Notes under the pieces: generated by a model
Told to the model about the DNA's origin: nothing
What the model saw: the letters and a program-made list of their open reading frames with translations, nothing else
Database searches by the model: none
Assembly: GCA_014377455.1 (NCBI GenBank)
Contig: JACMPO010000101.1
Span: 1 to 37,634 of the forward strand
Direction: 5' to 3'
Length of the DNA: 37,634 bases
DNA from: Flavobacterium sp.
GTDB taxonomy: Bacteria > Bacteroidota > Bacteroidia > Flavobacteriales > Flavobacteriaceae
Shown here: piece after piece, positions 14,552 to 22,374 of the stretch
Position numbering within the stretch: the first letter of the stretch is position 1
Layout: each line of letters starts with the position of its first letter
Made by a program: the position numbers and the translations under genes

Positions 14552-15883
14552 ATGAAATTTAAATTTGTATTATTTTTTCTAATATTAATTTCTGAAACTA
14601 TTTTTTCACAAAATGGTTTTCAATTTTCAAACTCAAAAAATAAAATAACAATCCCGTTTGATTTATTTAATAATTTGATATTAATTCCAGTTGAAATTAA
14701 TGGAGTTAAGTTAAGTTTTTTACTGGATTCAGGAGTTGAAGAAACTATTTTATTTAGTTTGGATGAAACTGATGAAATAAAATTTGATAAAATTGAAAAA
14801 ATTACAATTAAGGGATTTGGCAGTAATGAACCCGTAATAGCTTATAAATCGGTAAAAAATGAAATTAAAATTAGAGATTATGTCGATAGTAGTCAAACAA
14901 TTTATTTAGTTTTAGATCAAAATATCAATATTTCATCACAACTTGGAGTTGCTGTAAATGGTATTATAGGCTTTAATTTTTTCAAAAATAATTTGATTAA
15001 GATAAATTACGAAACTAAAAAAATTACAATTTTCAGAAATGATACTAAGCAAATAAAAAAAATCAAAAACAGTTATGAGACATTACCATTAACTTTTATA
15101 AGTAATAAACCTTATGTTGAAACTAAAGTTTCGTTTGAAAATTCAAAAGATCAAATGAAAACCACATTATTAATTGATACAGGAAATACGGATGCAATTT
15201 GGCTTTTTGCTAGAAATAATAATACTATCAAAATTCCAAATAATGCAATCGATGATTATTTAGGTAAAGGTTTTAGCGGTGATGTTTTTGGTAAAAGAGG
15301 CACGATTAGCAGTTTTCAAATAGGAAATTCTAAGCTTGATAAACCCTTAATTGCTTTTCCAGATTCGACAGGTATTAATGACTTAGATATTAATAGTGTA
15401 AGGTTAGGATCAATAGGAGCAGAGGTTATCAAGCGATTTACAATATTTTTTGATTATAAAAATAGGGCTATTTATCTCAAAAAAAATTCAAATTTTAATA
15501 ATCAGTTTAATTTCAATATGTCAGGCATTGATATTGAACATCAAGGTTTACAATGGATTTCAGAATCGTATGAAGATAATCCTGCTTTTGCAAATAATTT
15601 ATTTAGTTCTGATGGAGAAAAAATTACAAATAATTTAAAATATAAATTCATTCTGAAACCTGTTTACGTTATTTCTAACCTTCGTTTAAATTGTCCTGGC
15701 GTATTATCTGGATTAAAAAAAGGTGATTTATTGTTAAAAATTAATCATCGAAAAAGTTATAATTATACACTACAAGAATTAAACGATTTACTAAAATCCG
15801 AAGATGGAAAAACCATTGACTTAGAAGTAGAGCGAAATAACAAAGTTTTGACATTCACTTTTCAGCTTAAAAACATATTGTAA
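14552..15883 (+). CDS. Secreted aspartyl protease-like protein with PDZ domain
   Basis: From the ATG at 14552 this is a 443-residue protein with a signal peptide ('FKFVLFFLILISETIFS'). It has two retropepsin/pepsin-like lobes, each with a catalytic triad motif: 'FLLDSGVEETI' (D59) and 'LLIDTGNTDAIWLF' (D209), each followed by the hydrophobic-Gly turn expected ('GIIGFNFF' and 'GSIGAEVI'). A PDZ domain ends the protein ('PGVLSGLKKGDLLLKINHRKSYNYTLQELNDLL'). PDZ-linked aspartyl proteases of this kind occur in Bacteroidetes, usually in the periplasm or outside the cell. The substrate is unknown. The start choice rests on the signal peptide and the -7 box that overlaps the longer frame. Confidence 0.8.
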   Translation: MKFKFVLFFLILISETIFSQNGFQFSNSKNKITIPFDLFNNLILIPVEINGVKLSFLLDSGVEETILFSLDETDEIKFDKIEKITIKGFGSNEPVIAYKSVKNEIKIRDYVDSSQTIYLVLDQNINISSQLGVAVNGIIGFNFFKNNLIKINYETKKITIFRNDTKQIKKIKNSYETLPLTFISNKPYVETKVSFENSKDQMKTTLLIDTGNTDAIWLFARNNNTIKIPNNAIDDYLGKGFSGDVFGKRGTISSFQIGNSKLDKPLIAFPDSTGINDLDINSVRLGSIGAEVIKRFTIFFDYKNRAIYLKKNSNFNNQFNFNMSGIDIEHQGLQWISESYEDNPAFANNLFSSDGEKITNNLKYKFILKPVYVISNLRLNCPGVLSGLKKGDLLLKINHRKSYNYTLQELNDLLKSEDGKTIDLEVERNNKVLTFTFQLKNIL

Positions 15884-15947
15884 TATAATTTCAAAAATTT
15901 GTTAGTAACTTGAATGTAAGTTAATATCATTGGGAAATATTTGATCT

Positions 15948-15955
15948 TATTTTTG
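15948..15955 (+). promoter_or_regulatory. -7 promoter box for the coiled-coil membrane protein
   Basis: TATTTTTG matches TAnnTTTG, 18 bases before the ATG at 15974. A TTG at 15930-15932 is 15 bases upstream, slightly short for the -33 element. Confidence 0.4.
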
Positions 15956-15973
15956 TAAAAATTACCTTTTACC

Positions 15974-16996
15974 ATGACTAACAAAAAACGCATATCAATA
16001 TTAATAGGTATTATAGGTTTACTAATCATACTTTTAGCCGGAAGTATTGGGTTTATCATGGGTAATTATGAAGCTTTTTCTAAGTCTAATAATGTTTCCG
16101 CTTCTCCTATTAATAATACAAAAGTATTAAAAGATATTGAAGATTTAAAGTTACTATATGATGCTAAAATTGCTGATAAAACACTTATTTATAATAATTT
16201 ACAAAGCCAAAAAGATAGTATTGCTTCACTTGTAAAAGCATTAGAGAAATCGAAAAGTGATGCTAATTCACTCCTTAAATATAAAACACAGTTTAAAAGT
16301 CTGGAAGCAAAAATGCGAATTCTAGTTGGTGAAATTGTAGTTTTAAAAACCAGAAAATCAAATTTTATAGATAAAAAACAACCTCAAAAAGCACAGAATT
16401 CTGACATTAAAAATAGCACCGAAAGTAATCTTATAAAAAATGAAAATGTACAAATTCAGAAAAATAAAGTATTAAGTAATCAAGAAATTTCTCTTGATAA
16501 AAATGAGAATACAATTCCAAAACTAGATGAATTGTTTGGTAAAGTTGCTAGGACAAAAAATGATGTACAAAATGAAAAAATAGAAATTTCACCAAAAAAA
16601 GTTGAAAAATTTACTAAAATAACACTTTCAAACGTTAAAGCTACTGCATTAATATCAAAGTCAGCGACAAAAAAAATCGAAACTAATGAGTCTTCTAAGA
16701 CCGATTTAATTTTGATTCAATTTACATTAGACGAAAATGAAAATGCCAAATCTGGAGATAAACTGTACTATTTTCAAATAATTGATGGAAAAAATAATGT
16801 TCTGGGTAAAAGAGTGACACAGTATTTTGACAATGAATCATTAACATATAGTTTTTCAAAGTCATTTGGTTACGAAACTAAATCAGTTAATGTAACACAA
16901 GAATTTTTAGCAGATAAGTTTGTTAGCGGAACGTATAGAGTAAATATTTATGATCGTGATGAACTGGTTGGAAAAACTACATTTGTTTTAAAATAG
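15974..16996 (+). CDS. Membrane-anchored coiled-coil protein with a C-terminal beta domain
   Basis: The 340-residue protein has one N-terminal membrane segment (about 8-28), then a coiled coil (about 45-118) with regular Leu/Ile and Lys/Glu/Asp spacing. A Lys/Asn/Ser-rich linker runs to about 215. The last ~120 residues look like a beta-rich domain ('TDLILIQFTLDENENAKSGDKLYYFQIIDGKNNVLG...YRVNIYDRDELVGKTTFVL'). Proteins with this ending are common in Flavobacteria and are sometimes labelled 'chromosome partitioning protein', but no Walker A or other ParA motif is present. The domain presumably faces the periplasm. The function is unknown. It is convergent with hutI, four bases between stops. 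Confidence 0.7.
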   Translation: MTNKKRISILIGIIGLLIILLAGSIGFIMGNYEAFSKSNNVSASPINNTKVLKDIEDLKLLYDAKIADKTLIYNNLQSQKDSIASLVKALEKSKSDANSLLKYKTQFKSLEAKMRILVGEIVVLKTRKSNFIDKKQPQKAQNSDIKNSTESNLIKNENVQIQKNKVLSNQEISLDKNENTIPKLDELFGKVARTKNDVQNEKIEISPKKVEKFTKITLSNVKATALISKSATKKIETNESSKTDLILIQFTLDENENAKSGDKLYYFQIIDGKNNVLGKRVTQYFDNESLTYSFSKSFGYETKSVNVTQEFLADKFVSGTYRVNIYDRDELVGKTTFVLK

Positions 16997-17000
16997 TACC

Positions 17001-18239
17001 TTAAATAAATTCTATTCCATTAATAAAAACTTTATCTATCAAGTTACTCCCAAAGGAATAAGCTAATTCATAATACGAGCTAACTTCTTTACTAATAATT
17101 AAATTAGCCTTTTTACCTAAAGTTATACTTCCATGTGATTTTGATATTCCCATAGCAAAAGCGCCGTTAATTGTTGAAGCATTTATTGCTTCTTCTGGTG
17201 TCATTTTCATTTTTATACAAGCAGTAGATACCACAAAATTCATATTTCCTGATGGACTTGATCCAGGATTAAAATCAGATGCTAATGCAACTGGCAAACC
17301 TGCATTTAAAAGTTCACGCACTGGTGTATAAGGAATTCCTAAAAAATAGGAGCAACTTGGCAAAGCAACTGGCATAGTATCAGTATTTTGCAAAATTTTT
17401 ATATCGTCTGGTGTTACAACTTCCAGATGATCAACTGAGAGCGCATTGTATTTTACACTGGTTGCAATTCCTCCTATAGCATTAAATTGATTGACATGAA
17501 TTTTTGGAATCAATCCATATTTAATTCCAGCTTTAAGAATTTCCTCCATTTGGGATACAGAAAAATAACCTGTTTCGCAAAAAATATCGATGAATGTTGC
17601 TAAATTTTCTGACTCAATTTTTGGCAACATTTCCTTGATAATCATATCAATATATCCCTGATGATTTTCTTTAAATTCTTTTGGATAGGCATGAGCTCCT
17701 AAAAATGTAGCTTTAATTTCTATTGGATAATTAGTAGCTAATTTTTTTATTACTCGCAACATTTTCAATTCACCTTCAACTGCTAATCCGTAACCCGATT
17801 TTATTTCAACAGCTCCAGTGCCCAGTTTTATAATTTCTTCCAGTCTTTTTTTTGATTCATTATAGAGTGCAACTTCTGATGTTTTGTTTAATATTGTTGC
17901 TGAATTCAAAATTCCACCGCCACGATTTGCAATTTCTTCGTAGGATAAACCGTTTATTCTGTCTACAAATTCGTGTACTCTGTTTCCAGCATAAACTAAG
18001 TGTGTGTGACTGTCACACCAAGCAGGTAGTACAATTTTTCCTGTTGCATCGATGGTTTTGTCAACTCTTTTATCGGGACAATTTCCCATAACACCATAAT
18101 CTGCAATAATGCCATTTTCAATTAATAGAAAGGCATTTTCAAGTAGTGGAAGAGAAGCCATTTCTTTACCAGACACTTTTAAAACTGATGCCTCTCTTAT
18201 TTGAAGAAGTTGTTTTATATTAACTATTAGGGTAATCAT
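17001..18239 (-). CDS. hutI: Imidazolonepropionase (HutI)
   Basis: HutI hydrolyses 4-imidazolone-5-propionate to N-formimino-L-glutamate, the third step of histidine degradation. From the ATG at 18239 it has 412 residues, the normal length; the longer frame to 18305 adds 22 residues not found in the family. The amidohydrolase metal motif 'WCDSHTHLVYAG' is present, as are 'YEEIANRGGGI', 'EIKSGYGL', 'ATFLGAHAYP', 'HVNQFNAIGG', 'DHLEV' and 'ASDFNPGSSPSGNM', which carry the other zinc or substrate residues. No hutH, hutU or hutG is in the window. It is divergent from corA. Confidence 0.95.
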   Translation of the reverse strand: MITLIVNIKQLLQIREASVLKVSGKEMASLPLLENAFLLIENGIIADYGVMGNCPDKRVDKTIDATGKIVLPAWCDSHTHLVYAGNRVHEFVDRINGLSYEEIANRGGGILNSATILNKTSEVALYNESKKRLEEIIKLGTGAVEIKSGYGLAVEGELKMLRVIKKLATNYPIEIKATFLGAHAYPKEFKENHQGYIDMIIKEMLPKIESENLATFIDIFCETGYFSVSQMEEILKAGIKYGLIPKIHVNQFNAIGGIATSVKYNALSVDHLEVVTPDDIKILQNTDTMPVALPSCSYFLGIPYTPVRELLNAGLPVALASDFNPGSSPSGNMNFVVSTACIKMKMTPEEAINASTINGAFAMGISKSHGSITLGKKANLIISKEVSSYYELAYSFGSNLIDKVFINGIEFI

Positions 18240-18308
18240 CTGTATATTTTCAGTAAAAATAACTTGAAAATAATAAATATTCTTAATTTTAAACAAAATT
18301 TCCAATAC

Positions 18309-19379
18309 GTGCGAAAAATTAAATACAAAAAAGGAATCAAAGTCGTTCCAACATTTTTAGAATATACTGGAATTCATAAACATGCAAAAACAGAATTGCA
18401 ACTGTTTGTTTATGATAATTTGGAATTAGATGAATATCAAGATTTTAATTCCATTGAAATATCTAAACATATAGTTAAAGATAAAGTAAATTGGATTAAC
18501 ATTCACGGAATGAATGAAATAGATAAAATAAAATCTATTGTGGATTATTTTGATATCGACCAGTTTATGCTCAGTGATATTTTAAACACGACTAAAAGAA
18601 CTAAACTTGAAGAGAATAAAGATGTTTTATTTTTTAACATTAAGTCACTTTTACCGACTAAAGATTCATTAACGATTTCTGTAGAGCAAATTAGTTTTTT
18701 GCTAAAAGAGGATATATTGATTTCATTTCAAGAAAAAAGAAGCGATTTTTTTACACATATTAGAGAACGAATTCGGACACATTCTGGAATTGTTCGTTCT
18801 AAAAAAGCCGATTATCTGATGTATTTATTGTTAGATGCAATCATGGAAAACTTTTACATAACTATTGAAAATGAAGAAGATAATGTTGAAAATCTTATTA
18901 ATATTGCAAAAACTAGCGCCAATCAAGATATTTTAGTTCAGGTTGAAAAACATCGCGATAATTTTAATTTTCTTAAGCGTTCTCTAATACCTTTACGAGA
19001 TTCATTATACGCTATTAAAAGTATAAAAGAAGACGAGATTTTTGAAGTTATTGAGCACAAAAATTTTACTTTTTTTGACAGATTGCATCAAAAAACACTT
19101 GAGTTGCTTGAGCAAATTGAATATGATTTAACAACCCTTGAGAGTGTTTCAAATTTTTATTTTTCAACTCAAAATCATAAAATGAATGAGGTCATGAAAA
19201 CGTTAACTGTAGTTTCCGTTTTTTTTATGCCTTTAACTTTTATAGTTGGAGTTTACGGAATGAATTTTGACAACATGCCTGAATTACATTGGAAATACGG
19301 CTATTTTGTAATAATTGTTTGTATGCTTCTGTTGTTGCTAGGAATGATATATTATTTTAAAAAGAAAAAATGGTATTAA
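18309..19379 (+). CDS. corA: CorA-family magnesium/cobalt transporter
   Basis: CorA is a homopentameric Mg2+ (and Co2+) channel of the inner membrane. The protein has a large cytoplasmic N-domain ('NWINIHGMNEIDKIKSIVDYFDIDQFMLSDILN') and two C-terminal membrane segments. The diagnostic 'YGMNFDNMPEL' lies at the end of the first segment (about residues 315-325), followed by 'WKYGYFVIIVCMLLLLLGMIYYF' and a basic tail. I choose the GTG at 18309 (start VRKIKYKKGIKV, read as MRKIKY...), giving 356 residues. The longer TTG frame from 18264 adds 15 residues without family character, and no ATG lies in frame nearby. Confidence 0.92.
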   Translation: MRKIKYKKGIKVVPTFLEYTGIHKHAKTELQLFVYDNLELDEYQDFNSIEISKHIVKDKVNWINIHGMNEIDKIKSIVDYFDIDQFMLSDILNTTKRTKLEENKDVLFFNIKSLLPTKDSLTISVEQISFLLKEDILISFQEKRSDFFTHIRERIRTHSGIVRSKKADYLMYLLLDAIMENFYITIENEEDNVENLINIAKTSANQDILVQVEKHRDNFNFLKRSLIPLRDSLYAIKSIKEDEIFEVIEHKNFTFFDRLHQKTLELLEQIEYDLTTLESVSNFYFSTQNHKMNEVMKTLTVVSVFFMPLTFIVGVYGMNFDNMPELHWKYGYFVIIVCMLLLLLGMIYYFKKKKWY

Positions 19380-19385
19380 AATAGT

Positions 19386-20531
19386 TTAATTGTAGGTTTT
19401 ATTTTTTAGTGTAAGTTTTAAAAATATAAATCCAAGTGAACCAGCAGTTAACGAAGCAATTAAAATCATTATTTTTGAATTATTGATATGAGTATCATCT
19501 GAAAAAGCAAGTAATGTGATAAAAATTGACATTGTAAAACCAATTCCACCCAAAAAGCTAACTCCTAGTATCGATTTCCAATTTACATCATCAGGCAGTG
19601 TACAAACTTTTAATTTTACAGATAAATAGCTAAAAAGTGTTATCCCAATTGGTTTTCCTAAAATTAATCCCAGTGCAATTCCAAGCGAATAACGTTCTAA
19701 TAATGCATTTTCCCAGCCAGATTTAATAATGATTGCGGTATTTGCCAATGCAAAAAGAGGTAAAATAAAAAATGCCACAGGTTTATGTAGCAATTTTTGT
19801 AAAGTTGAAGATGGGGATTTGCTTATACCTTTTCCAAAAGGGATTGCAAACGCTAATAAAACTCCAGTAATAGTAGCATGAACTCCAGAATTAAGCATGA
19901 AATACCACATTATAATTCCACCAATAAGGTAAGGGATTAAATTTTTGATTTTCAGTTTATTCAGTAAAAGTAAAATTACAAAGATGGATAATGAGATAAA
20001 TAAATTAGACCAAATTAAATTTTTTGTATAAAAAATGGCAATTATTAATATGGCTCCAAGATCATCAATGACGGCTAAAGCGGTCAGAAAAATTTTCAAA
20101 GATGATGGCACTCTTTTTCCTAATAATGATAAAATTCCAATTGCAAATGCGATGTCAGTTGCCATAGGAATTCCAAAACCTGATTGGGTTTGTAAACCAA
20201 AGTTTAGATAAAAAAATAATAATGCTGGAATTATCATACCTCCAAGTGCTGCACTTAGAGGAAGTAATCCATTTTTTAAAGTAGAAAGTTCTCCTTTATA
20301 AATTTCTCGTTCCAGTTCCAAACCAATTAACAAAAAAAATACAGTCATTAAACCATCATTTATATAATGTTCAATACTGTATTTTCCTATGTGATAATGC
20401 CAAAGATTTAAATAATTTGATCCAAAAGCAGAATTCGAAATTGCTAAAGATACTACCGTACAGAAAATAAGAATTATTCCACCAGCTTTTTCACTTTCAA
20501 AAAAATGATTAAATATCTTAGTAATTTTCAT
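19386..20531 (-). CDS. nhaA: Na+/H+ antiporter NhaA
   Basis: NhaA exchanges external protons for internal Na+ and so supports pH and sodium homeostasis. The 381-residue protein shows 'INDGLMTVFFLLIGLELEREIYKGEL', 'PMATDIAFAIGIL' and the ion-binding aspartate pair in 'ALAVIDDLGAILIIAIFYT'. It has about 11-12 membrane segments, including 'SGVHATITGVLLAFAIP' and the late 'GVSFLGGIGFTMSIFI'. The ATG at 20531 gives the usual N-terminus. fumC lies upstream on the same strand with 65 bases between, and co-transcription is possible. It is convergent with corA (6 bases apart). Confidence 0.95.
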   Translation of the reverse strand: MKITKIFNHFFESEKAGGIILIFCTVVSLAISNSAFGSNYLNLWHYHIGKYSIEHYINDGLMTVFFLLIGLELEREIYKGELSTLKNGLLPLSAALGGMIIPALLFFYLNFGLQTQSGFGIPMATDIAFAIGILSLLGKRVPSSLKIFLTALAVIDDLGAILIIAIFYTKNLIWSNLFISLSIFVILLLLNKLKIKNLIPYLIGGIIMWYFMLNSGVHATITGVLLAFAIPFGKGISKSPSSTLQKLLHKPVAFFILPLFALANTAIIIKSGWENALLERYSLGIALGLILGKPIGITLFSYLSVKLKVCTLPDDVNWKSILGVSFLGGIGFTMSIFITLLAFSDDTHINNSKIMILIASLTAGSLGFIFLKLTLKNKTYN

Positions 20532-20596
20532 ATTATTTTGTCAGAAAATAAAAATCTTATTTCTTAAAATTCTTATAAATTCAAGAAATTAAATTA

Positions 20597-21994
20597 TTAT
20601 TTTAAAGATCCCACCATTTCTTCTGGCTTTACCCAAGCGTCAAAATCCTCGGCTGTAACATAGCCTAATCGAACCGATTCTTCTTTTAAAGTTGTACCAT
20701 TTTTATGTGCTGTTTGTGCAATTTCTGCTGCTTTATAATAGCCAATTTTTGTGTTCAATGCGGTTACTAACATCAATGAATTATCAACTAATTCTTTTAT
20801 TCGCTTGTAGTTTGGTTCTATTCCTGAAGCACAATGTTCTTCAAAAGATAAACAAGCATCGCCAAGAAGTTGAGCAGATTGTAAGAAGTTTGCAGCCATC
20901 ACTGGTTTAAAAACATTTAGTTCATAATGACCTTGCATTCCTCCAACTGATATTGCAACATCATTTCCAATTACTTGTGCACAAACCATAGTTAACGCTT
21001 CACATTGAGTTGGATTCACTTTCCCAGGCATAATTGAAGAACCAGGTTCGTTTTCTGGAATAATTAGTTCCCCAATTCCAGATCGTGGTCCAGAAGCTAA
21101 CATTCTAACATCATTAGCAATTTTATTTAAGGAAACAGCAATTTGTTTTAAAGCGCCATGACTTTCTACAATAGCATCGTGTGAAGCCAATGCTTCAAAT
21201 TTATTTGGTGCTGTTACAAAAGGTAAATTGGTAAATTCAGCAATGTACGACGCTACTTTTACATCATAACTATCTGGTGTATTTAGTCCAGTTCCAACGG
21301 CTGTTCCTCCAAGAGCAACTTCTGATAAATGTAATAATGTATTTTTTAATGCTTTTAATCCGTAATTTAATTGTGCTACATACCCAGAAATTTCTTGACC
21401 TAAAGTTAATGGTGTTGCATCCATTAAATGGGTTCTTCCAATTTTTACAACATTCTTAAATTCAATAGCTTTTGCATTTAATGTATCTCGAAGTTTTTCA
21501 ATTCCTGGAATGGTATTTTCAATAACCGATTTATAACAAGCAATGTGCATTCCAGTAGGAAAGGTATCATTTGAGGATTGTGATTTATTAGCATCATCAT
21601 TAGCTTTTACAACTGCTTCACCTTCACCTATTTTAAAACCTGCTAAAACTTGAGCTCTGTTTGAAATTACCTCATTAACATTCATGTTGCTTTGAGTTCC
21701 AGAACCTGTTTGCCAAATTACTAATGGAAACTGGTCATCTAGTTTTCCATCAAGAATTTCCTCGCAAACTTGAGCAATTGCATCACGTTTTTCAATTGAT
21801 AATACTCCTAATTCATGATTTGCATAAGCAGCAGCTTTTTTTAAATAAGCAAAACCATTTATGATTTCTTTTGGCATCGAACCTGTTGGACCAATTTTAA
21901 AATTATTTCTAGAACGTTCTGTTTGTGCGCCCCAATATTTATCTGCAGGAACTTTAACTTCGCCCATTGTGTCTTTTTCTATTCTATATTCCAT
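20597..21994 (-). CDS. fumC: Fumarate hydratase class II
   Basis: FumC interconverts fumarate and L-malate in the TCA cycle. The 465-residue length is standard. The family motifs are complete: '[22 protein letters not shown]', '[11 protein letters not shown]' and the catalytic-loop signature '[16 protein letters not shown]'. The N-terminus '[28 protein letters not shown]' supports the ATG at 21994. It is an oxygen-stable, iron-independent enzyme. It has a -7 box at 22046-22053 and may run on into nhaA. Confidence 0.97.
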   Translation of the reverse strand: MEYRIEKDTMGEVKVPADKYWGAQTERSRNNFKIGPTGSMPKEIINGFAYLKKAAAYANHELGVLSIEKRDAIAQVCEEILDGKLDDQFPLVIWQTGSGTQSNMNVNEVISNRAQVLAGFKIGEGEAVVKANDDANKSQSSNDTFPTGMHIACYKSVIENTIPGIEKLRDTLNAKAIEFKNVVKIGRTHLMDATPLTLGQEISGYVAQLNYGLKALKNTLLHLSEVALGGTAVGTGLNTPDSYDVKVASYIAEFTNLPFVTAPNKFEALASHDAIVESHGALKQIAVSLNKIANDVRMLASGPRSGIGELIIPENEPGSSIMPGKVNPTQCEALTMVCAQVIGNDVAISVGGMQGHYELNVFKPVMAANFLQSAQLLGDACLSFEEHCASGIEPNYKRIKELVDNSLMLVTALNTKIGYYKAAEIAQTAHKNGTTLKEESVRLGYVTAEDFDAWVKPEEMVGSLK

Positions 21995-22045
21995 TTTTTT
22001 AATTAAGAATTATTTCTTTTGATTTTGATAAAACCGTATTTGAAA

Positions 22046-22053
22046 CAAAAATA
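22046..22053 (-). promoter_or_regulatory. -7 promoter box for fumC
   Basis: The minus strand reads TATTTTTG, matching TAnnTTTG, 52 bases before the fumC ATG. No -33 TTG at normal spacing. Confidence 0.4.
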
Positions 22054-22080
22054 ATGACTAAACAACTTTTAAAAAAATAT

Positions 22081-22111
22081 TTGTTTACTTTAATTATATA
22101 TTTTACTTTTG
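22081..22111 (+). promoter_or_regulatory. Full -33/-7 promoter for the 56-residue membrane protein
   Basis: TTG at 22081-22083 and TACTTTTG at 22104-22111 are separated by 20 bases, inside the range of 17-23 of the Flavobacterium promoter. The ATG at 22136 follows 24 bases later. This is among the best-formed promoters in the window. Confidence 0.6.
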
Positions 22112-22135
22112 CTAAAGAAATTAATATTTAAAACT

Positions 22136-22306
22136 ATGTTCGAGTTTTCACAATATCTTGGTTTTTTAGCTTTTTTAACTATATTGACAATTGGTTTTTG
22201 GCTCATGATTTTTTTAGTCCATTTTGTACCATATTGGATTGGCGGTGCATTATTTGAATTATATAAAGAGAAAAAAGCAAAAAAAGAATTAGAACAAGCT
22301 AAATAG
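22136..22306 (+). CDS. Small membrane protein, 56 residues
   Basis: From the ATG at 22136 the protein reads 'MFEFSQYLGFLAFLTILTIG' and continues with a long hydrophobic stretch to about residue 40, one or two membrane segments, with 'HFVPYWIGGALFELYKEKKAKKELEQAK' as a charged amphipathic tail. The promoter at 22081-22111 and the terminator at 22322-22361 frame it as an independent transcript. A frame on the opposite strand (22090-22323) overlaps it but lacks such signals. A longer + frame starting at 22109 begins inside the promoter. The function is unknown; small single-span proteins of this type often regulate a membrane partner. Confidence 0.65.
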   Translation: MFEFSQYLGFLAFLTILTIGFWLMIFLVHFVPYWIGGALFELYKEKKAKKELEQAK

Positions 22307-22321
22307 TTTTGTTTAAAACAC

Positions 22322-22361
22322 AAAAAAGGTACTCAGTTTTAAATTGAGTACCTTTTTTTTT
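22322..22361. terminator. Bidirectional terminator
   Basis: AAAAAAGGTACTCA (22322-22335) pairs perfectly with TGAGTACCTTTTTT (22345-22358), a 14-bp stem with T runs on both strands. It ends the small membrane gene on the + strand and the outer-membrane receptor gene on the - strand. Confidence 0.88.
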
Positions 22362-22374
22362 GATTTAATTTTGG

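Noticed and set aside
15974..16996. ParA chromosome-partitioning protein
   Set aside because: No Walker A or deviant P-loop is present, and the N-terminus is a membrane anchor.
22090..22323. Minus-strand 77-codon frame opposite the small membrane gene
   Set aside because: It overlaps a frame with a full promoter, a typical membrane protein pattern and a terminator; it has no such signals and an unremarkable composition.
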